Below are positions 8,549 through 16,087 of a DNA stretch of 64,000 nucleotides, piece after piece. How positions within the stretch are numbered: position 1 is the first letter of the stretch; each line of letters begins with the position of its first letter. This DNA is from Pseudomonas synxantha (GTDB taxonomy: Bacteria; Pseudomonadota; Gammaproteobacteria; Pseudomonadales; Pseudomonadaceae), in NCBI RefSeq assembly GCF_900105675.1, contig NZ_LT629786.1, positions 1,798,001-1,862,000 of the forward strand, in the 5' to 3' direction. The notes below the pieces were generated by a model. The model was not told the DNA's origin, did not search any database, and worked only from the letters and a program-made list of their open reading frames with translations. Both the position numbers and the translations under genes were made by a program.

Positions 8549-9391
8549 CTACGCCGACTCATACCCGCGGCGCGTCCGCTCAATCTCTTCTATCAACCCG
8601 TCTATCCCCGCCAGGCGTGCCCGGTTGTCATGATCCCAAGGATGAAACCCCGGTTTGAAATAATGCAGCCACGGCCGCAGCATGCGCGGGAACACGCCCT
8701 TGGGCCCATACAAATACTTGACCATGCGCCACAGCCCCTTGAGCTTGCCGCCCGAGGTGCGGTCGGCAATCAACAGGCGTACGTGGAAATCCAGTACCAC
8801 CAGCCAGAACATCAGGGTGGTGGTCAGCATGGTTCCGGTGCGCAGCAGATAGCGTGCAGGGCCGGGCGTGATTACGCGGTTCCAGACATCGAACGCCACG
8901 GCTTTATGTTCGGTTTCTTCCAGGGCATGCCAGTACCACATTTGCTGGTAACCCTTGAGCGAGTCGCCAAAGCGCGACGGGTCGCTCAGCAGGATTTCCG
9001 CGAGCATAGCGGTGTAATGCTCAAGGGCAATGGTCACTGCCAGGTTGAACGCTGGCGGCAGGTGCTTTTTCTGCAGGTCGAGGAAGAATTTCAGGCGCCG
9101 GTCGAGGGTGTGCGCCGGCAGCCCGGCCGCTTGCAGCAGGTCGTTGTAGACCACATGTTCGCGACTGTGCATGGCCTCTTGGCCGATAAACCCCTGGATT
9201 TCTTTTTTCAGTTCTGGATCGTCGATCTGCCCACGGTAGTGGCGCACGCTGTCCATGAAAAACAGCTCGCCCTGGGGAAACAACAGCGACAGGGCATTGA
9301 AGAAATGACTGATGACTGGTCCTTGTTCATGCCAGTCCTTGATGCGCTCGGCAGGCAAGGAAAAACGAATATCGCGACGGATCGGCAACAT
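8549..9391 (-). CDS. Metal-dependent hydrolase, PF10118 family
   Basis: A 280-aa protein of the COG3687/PF10118 group. This is an all-helical, ferritin-like family annotated as predicted metal-dependent hydrolase; its biochemistry is poorly known. Likely metal ligands are visible in GQEAMHSREH (about residues 74-83) and LEETEHKAVAFDVW (about 158-171), plus ALEHYTAM in between. There is no signal peptide; one hydrophobic stretch (TTTLMFWLVVLDFHVRLL) lies past the middle. The start is ATG 9391. It lies 15 bp downstream of the short-chain dehydrogenase on the same strand and is probably the last gene of the BVMO-SDR unit. Confidence 0.85.
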   Translation of the reverse strand: MLPIRRDIRFSLPAERIKDWHEQGPVISHFFNALSLLFPQGELFFMDSVRHYRGQIDDPELKKEIQGFIGQEAMHSREHVVYNDLLQAAGLPAHTLDRRLKFFLDLQKKHLPPAFNLAVTIALEHYTAMLAEILLSDPSRFGDSLKGYQQMWYWHALEETEHKAVAFDVWNRVITPGPARYLLRTGTMLTTTLMFWLVVLDFHVRLLIADRTSGGKLKGLWRMVKYLYGPKGVFPRMLRPWLHYFKPGFHPWDHDNRARLAGIDGLIEEIERTRRGYESA

Positions 9392-9406
9392 GGTGCGTCC
9401 TCCTGT

Positions 9407-10297
9407 TCAGAGACGGGACTCGTCGTTGGTTTCAAATACCGGCCTGCGTGGCTTGGGCGCCATGCGCTTGCTGGCCAGCACCACCAGCGCTTGATAGGCC
9501 GATGGCAGGCAACGGGCGAGCAGGTCGAGAAAATAGGCGTCGCGGCCGATCAGCACGCGGCGCTTGTTTTTGCGCACGCCTTGCAGGATCACCTTGGCGG
9601 CCTGGTCGGCATCGGTGATGAACAGCTTTTCAAAATCGGCGCGGGCTTGTTGCTCGCTGTGGATGAGGAACCCGGTCATATTCGCGTCGATGCGGCTGCT
9701 GCGGCAGATATCGGTGCGAATGCCGCCGGGGTGTACACAGGTGGCCGAGACGCCGCAGCGTTGCAGGTCGAGTTCCTGGCGCAGGGCTTCGGTAAAGCCG
9801 CGCACGGCAAACTTGGTGGCGTTGTAGCCGCTCATGCCGGGCTGGGCAAACAGGCCGAACACGCTGGAGGTGTTGACCACATGCCCGTCGCCGCTGGCCT
9901 TGAGGTAGGGCAGGAATGCCTTGGTGCCATGCACTACGCCCCAGAAGTTGATGCCGACGATCCATTCCAGGTCGGCGTAATCCACGCCTTCCACGGTGCT
10001 AGACAACGCCACCCCGGCATTATTGAAGACCAGGTTGACTTGGCCATGTTCGGCGGCACAACGGGCCGCCCAATCCTGCATGGCTTGGCGGTCGGAGACG
10101 TCCAGCACCTGGGTGGTGACGGTCACGGGTGCCAAGGTCGAAGCACGGACCAGTGTCAGGGTCTGCTCCAGTCCCTGGCTGTTCTTGTCTGCCAAGGCCA
10201 AGTGGCAACCTTCCCGTGCCAGGGCCAAGGCCAGTGCGCGGCCCATGCCGGAGGCCGCACCGGTGATCGCCGCGACGCGGCCGTTAAATGACTTCAT
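9407..10297 (-). CDS. Short-chain dehydrogenase/reductase (alcohol/ketone oxidoreductase)
   Basis: A 296-aa classical SDR. The N-terminal Rossmann motif is TGAASGMG, NNAG follows in the middle, and the active-site serine and YxxxK lie in NTSSVFGLFAQPGMSGYNATKFA. The C-terminal extension after about residue 240 is longer than in FabG-type enzymes. The start at ATG 10297 overlaps the stop of the BVMO gene as ATGA, indicating coupled translation. In context it could oxidise a secondary alcohol to the ketone used by the BVMO. The layout (SDR, BVMO and a divergent esterase) resembles the adhF1-bmoF1-estF1 set I recall from P. fluorescens DSM 50106; identity with those genes is not tested. Confidence 0.9.
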   Translation of the reverse strand: MKSFNGRVAAITGAASGMGRALALALAREGCHLALADKNSQGLEQTLTLVRASTLAPVTVTTQVLDVSDRQAMQDWAARCAAEHGQVNLVFNNAGVALSSTVEGVDYADLEWIVGINFWGVVHGTKAFLPYLKASGDGHVVNTSSVFGLFAQPGMSGYNATKFAVRGFTEALRQELDLQRCGVSATCVHPGGIRTDICRSSRIDANMTGFLIHSEQQARADFEKLFITDADQAAKVILQGVRKNKRRVLIGRDAYFLDLLARCLPSAYQALVVLASKRMAPKPRRPVFETNDESRL

Positions 10298-11832
10298 GAC
10301 AGACTGCCTTCTGTGGCGGAGTGGGGCGCGGGTAGCGGGCGCGGTGTGGCGGGCGTCGGCAGCGGGCTGGCGAGGTAGTCCTTGAGGGCAAAATGCCGGG
10401 TGACCTGCTTGAAGCGCCAGGTCGAGCCGGGCCACAGCGTGGTGTTCTTGCCGGTGCGTGGGTCCAGGTACCAGCTCTGGCAGCCGCCGGTGTTCCAGAT
10501 GGTGCGCTTGAGCTTGTCCTGCAACTGGCGGTTGTAAGCCTGCTCCACGGCGGGCTTGACCTCTAGCGTGGCGATGCGCTGGCGCTGCATTTGTCGCAAT
10601 GCATCGAAGATGTAGGTGACCTGGGCTTCGATCATCAGGATCATCGAGTTATGCCCCAGGCCGGTGTTGGGCCCCACGATCAGGAAGAGGTTGGGATAGC
10701 CCGGCACGGTGGTGCCTTTGTAGGCATGGGCGCCATCGCCCCAGGCATCCATCAGGTCGATGCCGTCGCGGCCGATGATGCAGCCGCGGGGCAAGGGGTC
10801 GCTGGCCTGGAAACCCGTGCCGAAGATCAGGCAGTCAGCGGGATGCTTGATGCCGTCGGCGGTGATCACGCCGTCGGCTTCGATGCGCAGCACGCTATCG
10901 GTGACCACCTCGACATTGCTGCGCGAGAGGGCCGGGTAGTAGTCGTTGGAGATCAGCACGCGCTTGCAGCCAATGGTGTAGTCCGGCGTCAGCTTCTTGC
11001 GCAAGGAAGGGCGTGCCACTTGTCTGCGCAGGTGACGCAGGGCGATTTTCTGCACCATCTTCATCAGCCGTGGGTGCAAGGCGAAACCCACCACACGGCC
11101 TTCGAGCGCCCAGTAGAGGGCGCCGCGCACCAGCTTTTGGGTGAACGGCAGGTGCTTGAACAGCCAGCGCTCGAGGGGTGAAATCGGCCGGTCGGGCTTG
11201 GGCATGATCCACGGTGGTGTGCGCTGGAACAGGTCCAGGTGCGCCACTTGCGGCGCGATCTGCGGCACGAACTGAATGGCGCTGGCGCCGGTGCCGATCA
11301 CCGCCACGCGCTTGCCTTTCAAGGCGTAGTCGTGGTCCCAGTGCTGGGAGTGGAAGCGCTTGCCCTTGAAGCTGTCCAGGCCTGGGATGTCCGGCATCGC
11401 CGGGCGCGACAAGCCGCCCATGCCCGATACCAGCACCCGTGCACTGACCTGGCGGCCATTGCTGAAGGTCAGATGCCAGCGTTGCTGCTGCTCATCGAAC
11501 ACCGCGCGTTGCAGGCCCATGCTGAAACGCAGGTAGGGCGCCAGCTCGAAGCGCGTGGCGCATTGTTCCAGGTAGGCGCGGATCTCAGGCTGCGCCGCGA
11601 ACTGCCGCGTCCAATCCGGGTTGGGCGCAAAGGAAAACGAATACACATGGGACTGCACGTCACAGGCGCACCCTGGGTAATGGTTATCGCGCCAAGTACC
11701 GCCGAGGGTCTCGGCCTGCTCAGCGATAAAGAAGTCGGTGAGCCCGGCTTCCTTGAGTTTGATCGCCATGCACAGGCCCGCGAACCCCGAGCCGATGATG
11801 GCGATGTCGATTGAATCACTGTAGGCATTCAT
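10294..11832 (-). CDS. Flavin-containing Baeyer-Villiger monooxygenase
   Basis: A 512-aa FAD/NADPH enzyme that inserts oxygen next to a ketone to give an ester or lactone. The FAD Rossmann motif GSGFAG is at residues 14-19, and the NADPH Rossmann motif GTGASA lies near the middle. Between them is the Baeyer-Villiger fingerprint FKGKRFHSQHW (155-165), an exact FxGxxxHxxxW match. This separates it from ordinary flavin monooxygenases. Start ATG 11832. It heads a minus-strand unit with the SDR and PF10118 gene and is divergent from the esterase gene, from which an AT-rich spacer separates it. Substrate not known; medium-chain aliphatic or cyclic ketones are the likely guess from context. Confidence 0.93.
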   Translation of the reverse strand: MNAYSDSIDIAIIGSGFAGLCMAIKLKEAGLTDFFIAEQAETLGGTWRDNHYPGCACDVQSHVYSFSFAPNPDWTRQFAAQPEIRAYLEQCATRFELAPYLRFSMGLQRAVFDEQQQRWHLTFSNGRQVSARVLVSGMGGLSRPAMPDIPGLDSFKGKRFHSQHWDHDYALKGKRVAVIGTGASAIQFVPQIAPQVAHLDLFQRTPPWIMPKPDRPISPLERWLFKHLPFTQKLVRGALYWALEGRVVGFALHPRLMKMVQKIALRHLRRQVARPSLRKKLTPDYTIGCKRVLISNDYYPALSRSNVEVVTDSVLRIEADGVITADGIKHPADCLIFGTGFQASDPLPRGCIIGRDGIDLMDAWGDGAHAYKGTTVPGYPNLFLIVGPNTGLGHNSMILMIEAQVTYIFDALRQMQRQRIATLEVKPAVEQAYNRQLQDKLKRTIWNTGGCQSWYLDPRTGKNTTLWPGSTWRFKQVTRHFALKDYLASPLPTPATPRPLPAPHSATEGSLS

Positions 11833-12117
11833 AAAGGCTGCCTCATCCGTAGAACGCGCTTGGGCATCGAATCTGCTCCTGTTTTTGTTTTGTCTTTTAG
11901 ATAGAACACCATTGCAAAGGAAAATTGAATTATTTATTTTAAAAAAGATTTTAAATAATCTACCTGAAAAAATCGCCTACGCTAGGTTCCGCATGTGCCA
12001 TTTGTCCGACGGGCTAACACGCCATGCATTAAGTCTAGGTCCAGGGTGTGGACGATGGCTGAGGCCCTGATCAATTCCGGTCGGGTCGCCAGCCGCAGGG
12101 AAGCAGAGGACCGAGCT
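11833..12117. promoter_or_regulatory. AT-rich divergent promoter region of BVMO and esterase
   Basis: The part at 11890-11990 is strongly AT-rich compared with its surroundings, as expected for promoters of both flanking genes. It contains ATTGCAA-N7-TTGAATT at 11911-11931, a loose relative of the dyads found upstream of alkB and fadE. No ORF of substance. Confidence 0.45.
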
Positions 12118-13116
12118 ATGGCTGTCGAATGGGTAGTGGCTGCGGGTGTGCTGGTGGGCGCCAGCGCGGCGTTATGGGGCTTGAGTGCCTGGATGACGCG
12201 GCGCATTGAAGCGGCTGTTCCGATCAACGGGCGCTTCGTCGAGGTACAGGGCGAGCGCTTTCATTATGTCGAAGAGGGCAAGGGCCCGCCGCTGGTGATG
12301 ATCCACGGGCTGATGGGCAGCAGTCGCAACCTGACGTATGCATTGTCCGGCCAACTGCGTGAACATTTTCGCGTGATCACCCTCGACCGGCCGGGTTCGG
12401 GCTATTCCACCCGGCGCCGTGGCACGGCGCCAGACCTGCCGGCCCAGGCCCGACAAATTGCCGCCTTTATCAACACGCTCGACTTGGGTAAGCCGCTGGT
12501 CCTGGGGCACTCGTTGGGCGGCGCGATTGCCTTGGCGCTGGCCCTGGACCATCCCCACGCAGTGTCCGGACTGGTGCTGGTGGCGCCCTTGACCCATCCC
12601 CAACGCATGCTGCCGCTGGTATTTCTGTCTCTGGCGATCCGTCCGGCCTGGTTGCGCCGCTGGATGGCCCACACCCTGACCATGCCCGTTGGCCTGCTGA
12701 CCAAGGACGCGGTGGTCAAGGGTGTGTTCGCCCCCGATGCTGCGCCTTCGGACTTCGCCACCCGTGGCGGCGGGTTGCTGGGCATGCGCCCCGACAATTT
12801 CTACGCGGCCTCTACCGAGATCAACCGCGTCAACGATCACCTGCCGGACATGGTCAAGCGCTACCCGCAACTGACCCTGCCCATCGGGCTGATCTATGGC
12901 GCGCAAGACAAGGTGCTCGACTTCCAGAAACACGGCCAGGCCCTGGCGAGCAAGGTGCCAGGGTTGAAAATGCAGGTCGTGGAAGGCCGTGGACACATGT
13001 TGCCGATCACCGCGACGCAGCGAGTGGCGGCGCTGGTAGAGCAGGTTGCCAAGCGCGTTCGACCCGGCGAAAGCGTCACGCAGTTACATCCACCTGTGGC
13101 CCTGACGAGCAAATAA
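12118..13116 (+). CDS. Membrane-anchored alpha/beta-hydrolase (esterase/lactonase type)
   Basis: A 332-aa alpha/beta-hydrolase with an N-terminal hydrophobic anchor (about residues 5-25). The nucleophile elbow is GHSLGG with S132. The acid is probably D264 in YGAQDKVLD and the base H293 in GRGHMLP; an HG oxyanion motif is in MIHGLMG. ATG 12118 is preferred over ATG 12055 because AGAGGA stands before it and the hydrophobic anchor then starts the protein. The length matches esterases such as EstF1 of P. fluorescens as I recall it, which prefers lactones. It may cleave the ester made by the divergent Baeyer-Villiger enzyme. The acid and base are assigned by spacing only. Confidence 0.88.
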   Translation: MAVEWVVAAGVLVGASAALWGLSAWMTRRIEAAVPINGRFVEVQGERFHYVEEGKGPPLVMIHGLMGSSRNLTYALSGQLREHFRVITLDRPGSGYSTRRRGTAPDLPAQARQIAAFINTLDLGKPLVLGHSLGGAIALALALDHPHAVSGLVLVAPLTHPQRMLPLVFLSLAIRPAWLRRWMAHTLTMPVGLLTKDAVVKGVFAPDAAPSDFATRGGGLLGMRPDNFYAASTEINRVNDHLPDMVKRYPQLTLPIGLIYGAQDKVLDFQKHGQALASKVPGLKMQVVEGRGHMLPITATQRVAALVEQVAKRVRPGESVTQLHPPVALTSK

Positions 13117-13424
13117 ATGTGCGACCCGACTCGCGGTTCAACGGCGTTGATGCCTGCCCTAGACACCTGACCAGGCGGCTGAAAAGAGACTGTACGGTCA
13201 CGGAAAAAAGGGCTGGAGAAACTAGTTGACGACCTAACGATTCCGCGCTATTTATTTAAAAAAATTATTTCAATGTGTAATTTGAAATTATTTTTGAAAT
13301 GCCTAAGAGCGAATAAAATAATGAAAAAAACGCCTTTTATCGCATGGTCAATGCCTCGGAGCTGTCAGCGCTTCGAGAACCTCTCAGCTGCCCAAGCGTG
13401 CAGTGCATGTGTGTGGAGGTTGCC
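13117..13424. other. Spacer upstream of alkB
   Basis: A 308-bp stretch without a gene. The first half is ordinary GC-rich sequence and 13240-13335 is AT-rich and holds the candidate operator. No terminator is seen after the esterase gene, so some transcription may run on into alkB. Confidence 0.5.
13267..13300. promoter_or_regulatory. Candidate operator upstream of alkB
   Basis: A perfect dyad ATTTCAA-N8-TTGAAAT at 13267-13288, with a further TTGAAAT half site at 13294-13300 (12 bp on from the first TTGAAAT). It lies in the AT-rich part of the 308-bp spacer before alkB. A near-identical dyad with the same 8-bp spacing precedes fadE. The regulator is unknown. Confidence 0.45.
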
Positions 13425-14705
13425 ATGAATCAGACCCTGGCAACCTCGCAAGTCTGGACCGACGGCAAGCGCCACCTGTGGTGGCTGGGCATCATGCCCC
13501 TCGCAACTCCGTTACTTTCCGGCGCCCTGGCGATCGGCACCGGTGTGCAGCAACTCTGGTGGGTCGGCGTGCTGGTGATCTTCGGCTTGATCCCCTTGAT
13601 CGACGGCCTGCTCGGCGAAGACGTCAGCAACCCGCCTGAATCGGCCGTCAGCAACCTCGAATCCCAAAGTTACTACCGCTGGATCGTCTACACCGGCGTG
13701 CTGTTTGTGATCGCCTCAGTGGTCATCACCGGCTGGCTGGCCGCTGGCGGCATCGACTGGATCATCAACGGCGGCCTGCTGCACGCTACTGCTGCGCTGG
13801 AACCGTCAAGCTGGCTTGCAAGGACCGCTGCATTTATCACCGCGCGCATCGAGTTGCACGGCGAAATCAGTGTGTTCACCTACCTGGGTATGGCGATGTC
13901 CACCGGCGCCGCCACCGGCATCGCAATCAACACCGCCCATGAACTGGGGCACAAGCCCAAGCCCCTGGAAGTGTTCCTGGCCAAGGTTACCCTGGCGCCG
14001 ACGTTCTACGGGCACTTCTACACCGAACACAACCGCGGCCATCACGTCCGTGTGGCCACCCCGGAAGACCCCGCCAGCTCGCGGCTGGGCGAGAGTTTCT
14101 GGGCATTCCTGCCGCGCTCGGTATGGTTCAGCGCCATGTCGGCCTGGAACCTGGAACGCGAACGCCTGCGCAAACTCGGCCTGCCGGCCCTGCACTGGAA
14201 AAACGCCGTACTCAGCGCCTGGATGTACAGCGTGGTGTTGTGGGGCGCGATGATTGCCTGGCTGGGCGCGGCGGTGATTCCGTTCCTGATCATCCAGGGC
14301 ATCTACGGGTTCTCGTTGCTGGAAGTGGTGAACTACGTCGAGCACTACGGCCTCAAGCGCCAGAAGTTGCCCAACGGTCGTTATGAGCGCTGCTCGCCGC
14401 GCCACTCGTGGAACAGTAATCGGATTGTAACCAATATCTTTCTGTTTCAACTTCAACGGCACTCCGATCACCATGCCAACCCGACGCGCAGTTATCAGTC
14501 GTTGCGCCACTTCGATGAATCACCGCAACTTCCCTATGGTTACGCGAGCATGATTGTCTGGGCCTATGTGCCGTACTTGTGGCGGCGGCGCATGGATCAT
14601 CGTGTACTCAATCATTATGCCGGGGATATCACCTTGACCAATCTTCAACCGTCACAACGCTTGAAGTACCTGGAAAAATACAGCGGCAATGCCAAGCCGT
14701 TTTGA
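13425..14705 (+). CDS. alkB: Alkane 1-monooxygenase AlkB
   Basis: Integral-membrane non-haem di-iron hydroxylase that turns n-alkanes into 1-alkanols, 426 aa. All AlkB histidine signatures are present: HELGHK from H172, EHNRGHH at 201-207, NYVEHYGLKR and LQRHSDHHA with H346, H349 and H350. Six or so membrane segments surround them. The ATG at 13425 has GGAGG 6 bases upstream; an earlier in-frame ATG at 13344 lacks this. AlkB needs rubredoxin and rubredoxin reductase for electrons, and neither is in the window. The downstream praA/B-like, fadL and beta-oxidation genes fit growth on hydrocarbons. Confidence 0.97.
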   Translation: MNQTLATSQVWTDGKRHLWWLGIMPLATPLLSGALAIGTGVQQLWWVGVLVIFGLIPLIDGLLGEDVSNPPESAVSNLESQSYYRWIVYTGVLFVIASVVITGWLAAGGIDWIINGGLLHATAALEPSSWLARTAAFITARIELHGEISVFTYLGMAMSTGAATGIAINTAHELGHKPKPLEVFLAKVTLAPTFYGHFYTEHNRGHHVRVATPEDPASSRLGESFWAFLPRSVWFSAMSAWNLERERLRKLGLPALHWKNAVLSAWMYSVVLWGAMIAWLGAAVIPFLIIQGIYGFSLLEVVNYVEHYGLKRQKLPNGRYERCSPRHSWNSNRIVTNIFLFQLQRHSDHHANPTRSYQSLRHFDESPQLPYGYASMIVWAYVPYLWRRRMDHRVLNHYAGDITLTNLQPSQRLKYLEKYSGNAKPF

Positions 14706-14829
14706 TATGAATTAAACAGTATCGGCGTACTCGGGATCTGTGTATCGCGCAGGTTCTTATTGCCCAGGTATTTAGCGAAACAACGTGGTTTGACCCTACA
14801 ACAATAATTTAAAGGGAAGGACGTACACC

Positions 14830-15324
14830 ATGCAAAGCACTGCCAAGTTCACCACACATATCCTGTTGGCTGCGATAGGCCTGATTGTCTATCACCAGGC
14901 CCAGGCAGCCCGGATCGAACCCGCCGGCAGTGCCTTCACTGCCCAGGGGCCTATCAGTTTTTCCAAGGGCAAGCTGATCAGCGCCGACTGCACCATCAAG
15001 GTGGCCGGCAAGGTCGCGGCCGATGGTTCATCGGTGAATGTCGACAAAGTTGAATTCGACGGTGGCCTCAAGTGCAGCCGCGTTGAAGCAATCAACCTGC
15101 CCTGGGTGCTGGTCGCCAAAGATACCAAAAGTGGCTCGATGTCGAAGATCAGCGTGGACGTGCATGCCTTTGGCCTGGGCGGTAAGTGCGGGCCTTCGAC
15201 GGCCGATGGTACTTGGGATAACGCCACCGGCAAGTTGGAAGCTGCCGATGTTCCTATTGGCGAAGACTGCAAGATCAAGACGGTGTCGATCAAGATGCCG
15301 GCCAACTTCAAAGTTGTCGAATAA
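14830..15324 (+). CDS. Secreted PraA/PraB-like alkane-oxidation activator protein, first copy
   Basis: A 164-aa exported protein with a signal peptide ending near VYHQAQA-ARIEP. The mature part is beta-rich, has four cysteines and shares with its neighbour the order P-x-x-S-x-FTA-x-G-x-IS, LPW, C-GPST and a C-terminal V-S-(L/I) strand. PraA and PraB are small extracellular proteins first linked to n-alkane oxidation in Pseudomonas, and they often accompany alkB. Which of the two names applies is not decided here. The ATG at 14830 follows an AGGGAAGGA ribosome site. It lies 124 bp after alkB on the same strand and may share its transcript. Confidence 0.8.
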   Translation: MQSTAKFTTHILLAAIGLIVYHQAQAARIEPAGSAFTAQGPISFSKGKLISADCTIKVAGKVAADGSSVNVDKVEFDGGLKCSRVEAINLPWVLVAKDTKSGSMSKISVDVHAFGLGGKCGPSTADGTWDNATGKLEAADVPIGEDCKIKTVSIKMPANFKVVE

Positions 15325-15458
15325 AGCGTTTCGACTGTTGTAGCGGTAGATGCATTGAAATTTGGCTGGAAAGGGAAGTTCTGCAGTTTCACCGTGACCT
15401 CTCGATCATGGCCATTACCCCTGGCGAAATGAATCGCCATAACATGTGAGGAAAAACA

Positions 15459-15953
15459 ATGAAAAGCTTGAAAACTCTCGTGTCGCTCTCTGCCTTGGCT
15501 GTTTGCATGGGTGCTGCTTCCATGGCCAATGCCTATAGCATCAGTCCGGTTAACTCGAGCTTCACTGCACCAGGCACCATTTCAGTCAAGTCTCCATCCT
15601 CCTTCCAGGCCACCGTTAACTGCGGCGCGACCTTTACCGGGAACGTCGATGCTAGCGGCGTGGCGCAAATCACCGGCGTATCGGTGACCGGCGGCGGTCT
15701 GTGCGCCTTGCCAAAAATCAGCGGCTTGCCATGGGCATTGAGTGCAACCGGCCCGGCCACAGGGTCGGTCACCAACGTCGGCTACAACATCGCTGCTTCG
15801 GTTCTGTACCCAGCCTCCAACTGCGGCCCTTCGACCATTGCGGTGGGCTACAGCGGCGGTGTACTGACGGCGACCAACCAGACCCTCAGCGGCAACTGCA
15901 CCGTCGTGAGCCTGAGTGTGACCCCAAGCCCTACCTTCACCATCGTGCCTTGA
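15459..15953 (+). CDS. Secreted PraA/PraB-like alkane-oxidation activator protein, second copy
   Basis: Also 164 aa, with a signal peptide (MKSLKTLVSLSALAVCMGAASMANA) and a mature part rich in Ser, Thr, Gly and Pro with four cysteines. It is clearly paralogous to the preceding protein (same motif order, same length) but diverged. The ATG at 15459 is preceded by GAGGA at 7 bases. PraA/PraB-type proteins are thought to act outside the cell, aiding contact with or emulsification of hydrocarbon; the mechanism is not settled. A strong stem-loop follows the gene. The exact name (praA or praB) is left open. Confidence 0.8.
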   Translation: MKSLKTLVSLSALAVCMGAASMANAYSISPVNSSFTAPGTISVKSPSSFQATVNCGATFTGNVDASGVAQITGVSVTGGGLCALPKISGLPWALSATGPATGSVTNVGYNIAASVLYPASNCGPSTIAVGYSGGVLTATNQTLSGNCTVVSLSVTPSPTFTIVP

Positions 15954-15991
15954 TGGCAGGTCGGAGCACCGCGTTGATCACCTGCTGAAAG

Positions 15992-16018
15992 ACTGGCGCC
16001 TGTGTACCAGGCGCCAGT
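15992..16018 (+). terminator. Strong stem-loop after the praA/B-like pair
   Basis: Perfect 11-bp stem (ACTGGCGCCTG paired with CAGGCGCCAGT) and a 5-base loop, with no T-run after it. It is more likely an RNA-stability or partial attenuation element between the pra genes and fadL than a full terminator. Confidence 0.5.
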
Positions 16019-16087
16019 TCATGCAGTGCCAGGCAGCAAGACGAACTGGCGGGGCCGGTTCACAGGGATAACAAAAAGGAGTGCCGC

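Noticed and set aside
8164..8658. Plus-strand 164-codon frame across the repeat region
   Set aside because: Runs through palindromic repeats and has low-complexity Arg/Ser content; not a credible gene.
8630..10291. Open frame of 553 codons on the plus strand opposite the hydrolase and SDR genes
   Set aside because: Antisense shadow of two well-supported genes with PF10118 and SDR motifs; no recognisable domain.
14777..14792. GAAAC-N6-GTTTG upstream of the first Pra-like gene, resembling a PsrA site
   Set aside because: PsrA sites as I recall have 2-4 bases between half sites; six does not fit.
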